Shown one piece after another: positions 58,878 to 64,000 of a stretch of DNA of 64,000 nt. This DNA comes from Patiria pectinifera (Eukaryota; Echinodermata; Asteroidea; Valvatida; Asterinidae). The translations under genes and the position numbers were made by a program. Under the pieces are notes generated by a model. The model ran no database searches, was not told the DNA's origin, and was given only the letters and a program-made list of their open reading frames with translations. Each line of letters begins with the position of its first letter. The stretch's first letter is position 1. The DNA is taken from the NCBI GenBank assembly GCA_029964075.1, contig CM057149.1, positions 4,784,465 to 4,848,464 of the forward strand. Direction: 5' to 3'.

Positions 58878-59974
58878 ATGTAATGCCTACCCATACTTTC
58901 TTCTTTATAGTAAAGTGGGGCTTTTCTCTTCAAATTTTAATATTTTAATCAAATACATGAACAATACTTCGAATCAAAATTGGAAAATAAAACTTTAGCT
59001 TTTTCTCTTCTTTAATAGTGGATTTGTACACTGAATGGTCAAAGTCCCAGCCTGCGTTGCAGTCAATGATGGTCTGGTTTAGTTCGCCTCTTGTTGTGTT
59101 TATCGTTACCTAATCAAAAGCCAAGGAACAAAGAGTTCGCTGGTAAGTTGTGAGTCGGGCAGTGTTTTCGTATGTGGTCACCCCTAAAATAACGCAAAGA
59201 ATGGGCTAAATACGACCCCTTGTACAGACCACAAGTATGAAAAAACTTCTGGCGATGAATAGCCATTCAGAATACAATTTTGTGCGCTCTGACACCAACT
59301 TAACTTGGGTTTCTCTGTCTGGATTTTTTAAAATCTGGCGGGAGCTTTCACACATGTCACTTGTTGGGCGGCCTGTCTGTTCGTCTACTGTCGTGGTGTC
59401 TGTCTGTTTGTCTGTCTGTCCCCGAAAATTGCAAATGAGTAAATGCCATGCCGTGGTCATATAAACGCACACTTGCCGAAAGGTTTTCGGGAAGATCAGG
59501 GTTTTTTCGATCAATGCGCATGCGTGTCTATTTCGCCTATGAAGTGGGACATTCCCAAACCGGGCCAGAGCTTCTTGTGCAATGGGCCATATTCACGAGT
59601 CGGCCATATTGAATTGAAAGTGAGGTACAAATCTTAATCTTTGGAACTTGCGAAGAGAAATGAAAACCACTAAATTTATAATAAATTCCAGTCTGCTTCA
59701 AATGAATAATTAAAATTGTGTAATTAAACACTCCCCAGGCCTATACATTCCCAAGCCGTATTTAAAAAAAGAAAAGAAACGATGGTGAATAAAGCATAAA
59801 TAGTCTGGCGCCATCCTATTCAACAGTTAGCACTTAATGGAATACACATGAGAAACACATTCAGGGAACTCGACAAAAAGTCTGGACATGACATATGCTT
59901 GTTTCGGTTCTTTAAGACTCGGTGAACTTTGAAAAGATGAAACACGAAGGTCTTGGAACCCATTAGGAGCCTAC
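58878..59974. other. No gene recognised
   Basis: Contains a short TGTCTGTTTGTCTGTC run near 59395 and otherwise unremarkable sequence. If the SLC22-like exon at 59975 belongs to a live gene, its next exon should lie to the left; none was recognised here. Confidence 0.35.
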
Positions 59975-60151
59975 CTCCACACCAGTCCAGTTGTACCGTC
60001 GACAGTTGTCATTTCCTTTGCCACTCAGTGTTGGGACAGCCACATCAATAATATTCTGGTCGCACTGGGCCTCATCCAGGCCCCAGGCACCACACTGGTC
60101 CCGTATCTCGGGGACAGAGCACCAGTGATTAACACTGGGATTGGTGAAGAT
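59975..60151 (-). CDS. Orphan exon, SLC22 transporter extracellular loop-like
   Basis: On the minus strand, TCATTTTATTCTAG is followed by 177 nt (59 codons, open) and a GAG|GTAGGC donor. It encodes FTNPSVNHWCSVPEI, then several Cys (DQCGAWGLDEAQCDQN) and NCRRYNWTGVE. HWCxVPE followed by Cys and a C-x2-Y-x-W end is the pattern of the large first extracellular loop of SLC22 organic cation/anion transporters. No other exon was found, so it could be a partial gene running through unrecognised exons or a relic. Confidence 0.5.
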
Positions 60152-60880
60152 CTAGAATAAAATGATAGTCAACGAACTGAAATTTGAACAACGTTGTCTT
60201 CGCGATGCCTAAACGCAGACTGAATGTGGAGGCGTATAATGTGCTTTTGGTGTACATTTTCAGTGCACCTAATATGAAATAGGCCTGCCCTCAAAACATT
60301 GCAGTAGCTTAATTTTGATACCAGATTTCGTGAAAAGTGTCTGTATAGTTATCAAAAGGGGGTGAACGCTTTGTACGAGAAATTTGATTTTTTTTCAAAA
60401 ATCAGAATAAATTAATCCATAAATGTTACATGGGAAAAGCACGCGGCGACATAGAGTAACATTCTTGTGTCCTGTGGTTTTAATACAAAGTAGTTTTTTG
60501 CAGTCATTAAGCACATAAAACCTTGTCATGTTCACCTTTACAAGACTTGACTTGGCATTTTCGGAAGGTCAAAACTGCTAAAGTCTGCTGAGCCAGGGGC
60601 GGCGGAACCGGTGGCGGGCAGGGGGGAACTCCCCCTTCCCCCCCCCCCCCCCAGATTTACCCAAGTGCCCCTTTTGCGGACATAAAGTGCCCCCTCGACC
60701 ATAATATTTATATGTGTCCCCTCGAGATGAAAACAAAACTGGCAATACAATTATTTGGGAATAATTTGTTTTCAGTAACCATTTTCCCACATGGTATAGA
60801 GAGTTCTGATATGAACGAGGAATGTGAAAACCAAGCCCGGTGAAAAAAAACGTGTGGACATTTCAGCACAGATGTGTATG
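60152..60880. other. No gene recognised; G/C-run repeat
   Basis: 60595-60690 (GGGGCGGCGGAACCGG, then a C run and AAGTGCCCCTTTT) is related to 46270 and 56570, a dispersed short repeat. Nothing else supported. Confidence 0.4.
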
Positions 60881-60904
60881 GTGGCCCTGAAGGGACATCA
60901 CACA

Positions 60905-61140
60905 TCAAAATTTCTGCGCAGAAATCTGCGATATCGCACATTTTTTCGCAAAAAAAATGCGCGGATTTCTGCGATTTCGCACATTTTATTGCAGATTTCT
61001 GCGCAGATTTCTGCGCAGATTTCTGCGCAGATTTCTGCGATGTCGCACATTTTATCGCAGATTTCGGCGCAGATTTCTGCGATGTCGCACATTTTATCGC
61101 AGATTTCTGCGGATGTCGCACAATTTTATCGTACATTTCT
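60905..61140. repeat. GCAGATTTCTGC minisatellite (forward)
   Basis: 12-bp units GCAGATTTCTGC (nearly palindromic) alternate with a longer unit GATGTCGCACATTTTATC. At least a dozen units. It occurs in the opposite orientation at 62466-62545 and 63855-64000. Both strands stay open only because of the repeat. Confidence 0.9.
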
Positions 61141-61322
61141 GCATCTTTTTTACACACTGGCGCCTGGCTATTTTTCTGCTGAAGCTAAGGGGTCTAAGAA
61201 TGTCGGGGTTTTGGTCTCCATGCTATTAACTTTGCATATAGGATAGTAGTCGGCTGCCGAAAGTATAGTCTGGTTCCCAGACCAAAAGATTCCGACTATT
61301 CCTGATAAATCTTAGGTCCGGT

Positions 61323-61824
61323 CAACCTCGTCCCCAGGGTGTCGAGCAGTACGCGCCAACCACTACCTGCTTTCACCCTGGTATTGGATCATTTGCATGT
61401 GCAAGATTTTTGATTACGTATGCAAATGAGGAACAGTCTGGTGCCTGGATATGCGTTATACATTAGCGTTTGTTTTTGTATGCGGTGTCTGGGGTATAAA
61501 CAGAGTCAATTCGTAGCAGTGCGAGCACAGCGTGAGTTACGAAAACACGATTTTTGAAATCAAACTGTTACGATCTTATGCAATATCATATTTCATATTA
61601 ATATGAGCAAATCGGAAAGGAAATTAGTATATTTTGGAGAAGGCGTGTACGAATGATCGCGAAAACACGTACTGCACGTTGTGAATAATAGCACCAAGTA
61701 CACGATAAAAATCCATTACAAGCCAATTGCGGTATCCAATCAGGATACAGGAAGAAAGTTTCCTATCCAGGGTTTACTATTGGAAACGCGGTTGGAAATA
61801 AAGTAAGCACTGGGGACGAGGTTG
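61323..61824. mobile_element. MITE with 15-bp TIRs and perfect 10-bp TSD
   Basis: Starts CAACCTCGTCCCCAG and ends CTGGGGACGAGGTTG, exact inverse. The 10 bases TAGGTCCGGT are found immediately on both sides (61313-61322 and 61825-61834). A 9-10 bp duplication suggests Mutator-like mobilisation. 502 bp, non-coding, with ATTTGCATGTGC/ATGCAAATG inside. Confidence 0.88.
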
Positions 61825-61834
61825 TAGGTCCGGT

Positions 61835-62465
61835 AGCCTCCGGTAATACAATGTATTACAAATTACGTCACGTGACTAAAAACGGGAAGAATTCCTCCTT
61901 TTTCCGAAAATTTCCGAAGTTTGCCGAAGTCGTTTCGTCGACAATCGGATAGTGCCCGAGTATTTCCGAGTATATAATATAGGTTTAATTAACTGCTAAT
62001 TGCTTATTAATTTTATTTTTAATGAGTTGATAATTAATATTCATTGTTTTCATCTAGAAAACTTGAAATTCAACGACGATTTTGTGCATCAAATATACTC
62101 GGACGGGCGAACTTTTTGCTGCGTCATGTACAATTTCGAATTTGACGACCGTTACCGAGATTTTCCAAAACTCGGTCTTCATTCGGCTCCGCCTGCTAAC
62201 AGTGCTATTTGGTTCCGTAATTTTGAAGATTCCAGATCAACATTACTTAATGTTATCTTACAAAAACATCAAACTGTTTTATCATAACTGTATGATATTA
62301 CGAAGCAAGTGATTTATTTAAAGATGTGATCAGAAAATTTAAAGTTACAAGTGATAAAGCGAAATCGGAAACGAAGCCGCGCTTTAAAAAAGGGCCATTA
62401 ATGTCGTCATGTTTATTTTTAGCCACGGAGGCTGCCTGACCTACAATTTAAGACGTGAGCGTTTA
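61835..62465. other. No gene recognised
   Basis: A + strand frame at 62000-62287 follows a TTTTCATCTAG acceptor-like site and reads FDDRYRDFPKLGLHS, but no family or second exon supports it. Confidence 0.35.
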
Positions 62466-62545
62466 AGAAATCTGCGCAGAAATCTGCGCAGAAAACTGCG
62501 ATAAAATGTGCGACATCGCAGAAATCTGCGCAGAAATACAGAAAT
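62466..62545. repeat. GCAGAAATCTGC minisatellite (inverted)
   Basis: Same units as 60905-61140 on the opposite strand (AAATCTGCGCAGAAATCTGC, GATAAAATGTGCGACATC). Confidence 0.9.
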
Positions 62546-63150
62546 GTCCCATGAGCATCACATGGGATTCCCATAGGATTCCCATGGGACCCCATGGGAA
62601 ACCCATGGGGTCATTAAGAACACCATGTAAGTTAAAATGATCATCATGGGAAACCCATGGGAACACCATGGAGATGGCATGGACAACATGGGAACACCAT
62701 GGGGATTTTACAAGTTCCATGGGAACACCATGGGAACAACATGGGGATTTTATGAGCTCCATTGGAACACCATGGGCATTTTACGGACACCATGGGAACA
62801 CCATGGGGATTTTATGGACATCATGGGAACACCATGTGGAATTAATGAACACCATGGGAACACCATGGGAATTTATGGACACCATGGGAACACCATGGGA
62901 ACCCCATGGCTATTTTACGGACAACATGGGAACACCATGGGGATTTTATGGACACCATGGGAACACCTTTGGGATTGTATGGCACCATGGGAACACCATC
63001 GGGATTTACTGGACACCATGGGAACAGCATGGGGATTTTAGACACATGGGTACACCATGAGGATTCGGACGCCATGAGAACACCATAATGTGGGTGATAC
63101 AAATTATGGACACAATGGGAACACCATGGAGATTTAAAAGGCAGCACGCG
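62546..63150. repeat. CCATGGGAACACCATGG minisatellite
   Basis: About 18 copies of an irregular ~31-bp unit: GGACACCATGGGAACACCAT plus GGGGATTTTAT. CCATGG itself is palindromic. Units vary by a few bases. The core is shared with the short array at 31185-31290. Confidence 0.9.
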
Positions 63151-63854
63151 GGGACACTGCCGGGATATACTGGATAACATGCATGTGCCATGAAAAACCA
63201 TCATAGACCCAATAACACTCCCAAGTAATAGGCAAACCTTTCTTTGATTTAATTACTTATTCGCCTAGCTGTAAATTTGAATTTAATTAAAAATATTTCC
63301 CTTGTGGCCATAAAGGTTATCAAGAATTCTATTTGTTAAGCTGACCATGGGAAACTTCTGTGGATGTTCAACAATTGAACACAATGGGATAAACACCACG
63401 TGACACCATGGGAACACCATGGGACACCATGGAACCACAAAGGGACATTTTTGTGAGAATCGCTTACAATAACGAGTGTTGTAATTGCACATTTTTGAAT
63501 TGTTCTGTTGATAAGTAATATAAACTTTATTCATAGAGTGCATAGGCCACTTCAAATACGTGGGAAAAAACCCATCGGAGTTCCGTGATGTGCTTTACCT
63601 ATTTGGTGAATAGCACTTAGTACACAGGATTAAAATGTATATGAAGTTGCTACTGAAAAATACCATGGAGCAATAAATCTTTTGAGAAATGAAAGGAAAC
63701 CATACATGGGAAAAAAACATACAACATTTCCATGCGAAAAAGCCAATGGGAAAACTCCCATAGAAAAATACCATGCTAAATGGTGTCCAATTCACCATGC
63801 AATTCCCATGGGGTCCCATGGGAAAATTTCCCATGGGAATTACATGGGAGCTTT
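63151..63854. repeat. Scattered CATGGGA words
   Basis: Looser continuation: GACACCATGGGAACACCATG near 63402, CATGGGAAAA near 63705 and 63750, and a palindromic AATTTCCCATGGGAATT cluster at 63800-63850. No gene. Confidence 0.6.
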
Positions 63855-64000
63855 CTGCGATAAAATGTGCGACATCGCAGAAATCTGCGATAAAATGTGC
63901 GACATCGCAGAAATCTGCGATAAAATGTTCGACATCGCAGAAATCTGCGCAGAAATGTGCGATAAAATGTGCGACATCGCAGAAATCTGCGCAGATTTCT
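63855..64000. repeat. GATAAAATGTGCGACATCGC minisatellite
   Basis: Four to five units of GATAAAATGTGCGACATCGC plus AGAAATCTGC, same orientation as 62466-62545. Runs off the window end. Confidence 0.9.

Noticed and set aside
60905..61140. Possible CRISPR-like array
   Set aside because: Units are 12-30 bp head-to-tail repeats with no unique spacers, in eukaryotic DNA.
60824..61246. Overlapping open frames on both strands with CADFCADFC or QKSAQKSA repeats
   Set aside because: Artefact of a 12-bp minisatellite lacking stops in several frames.
62637..63204. Overlapping open frames with GTPWGF and SPWCSHGVH repeats on both strands
   Set aside because: Artefact of the CCATGG minisatellite; no start context or domain.

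Overview
This window reads as animal (metazoan) genomic DNA. It is AT-rich with spliced genes, GT-AG introns, several clades of non-LTR retrotransposon, a Ty3/gypsy-type LTR element, foldback/MITE-like elements and many minisatellites. The one clear host gene encodes a ZU5-UPA-death-domain protein. That architecture, together with this repeat mix, suggests a marine invertebrate, perhaps a non-vertebrate deuterostome such as a lancelet, hemichordate or echinoderm. The species cannot be fixed from the sequence alone.

Layout. (1) 1-31020 is an ancient tandem array of about a dozen diverged copies of a complex block. It is interrupted by a LINE cluster (5325-7790 and 12575-17880), an LTR retrotransposon (18142-23779) and small MITEs. 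Nine copies carry, at the same place, a tiny exon-like segment of 21 nt (18 nt in one copy) between a strong polypyrimidine-AG acceptor and a GTAAGT-like donor. The flanking intron-like sequence is well conserved, while the 21-nt insert is the most variable part. All nine inserts are open in the same phase (phase 1-1), so each would add 6-7 residues without shifting frame. This looks like a tandem array of hypervariable microexons. (2) 31020-32930 holds short repeats. (3) 32934-41613 is the ZU5-UPA-death-domain gene on the + strand. Its introns carry a LINE (34560-36720), a 1.2-kb foldback element (38371-39620) and a duplicated piece of the ZU5 exon (37466-37545). Its first recognisable exon enters in phase 1, compatible with the upstream microexons, so the array could feed the same transcript; this is inference. 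(4) 41614-47190 is non-coding with a diverged tandem repeat. (5) 47190-54740 is a nest of retroelements. An RTE-like LINE is split by a younger CR1/L2-like LINE with an intact 985-codon ORF2, and this is followed by a + strand LINE broken by two insertions, one of which begins with a near-perfect 165-bp palindrome. (6) 54740-64000 is mostly satellite-like DNA: a telomere-like hairpin, a 149-bp tandem array, a MITE with a perfect 10-bp target duplication, inverted GCAGATTTCTGC arrays and a CCATGG minisatellite. It also has one orphan minus-strand exon resembling the first extracellular loop of SLC22 organic-ion transporters.

Only the ZU5-UPA-death-domain gene (a likely death-fold signalling protein) and possibly the microexon array look like host protein-coding content. 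The other long open frames belong to mobile elements or are repeats read as protein.
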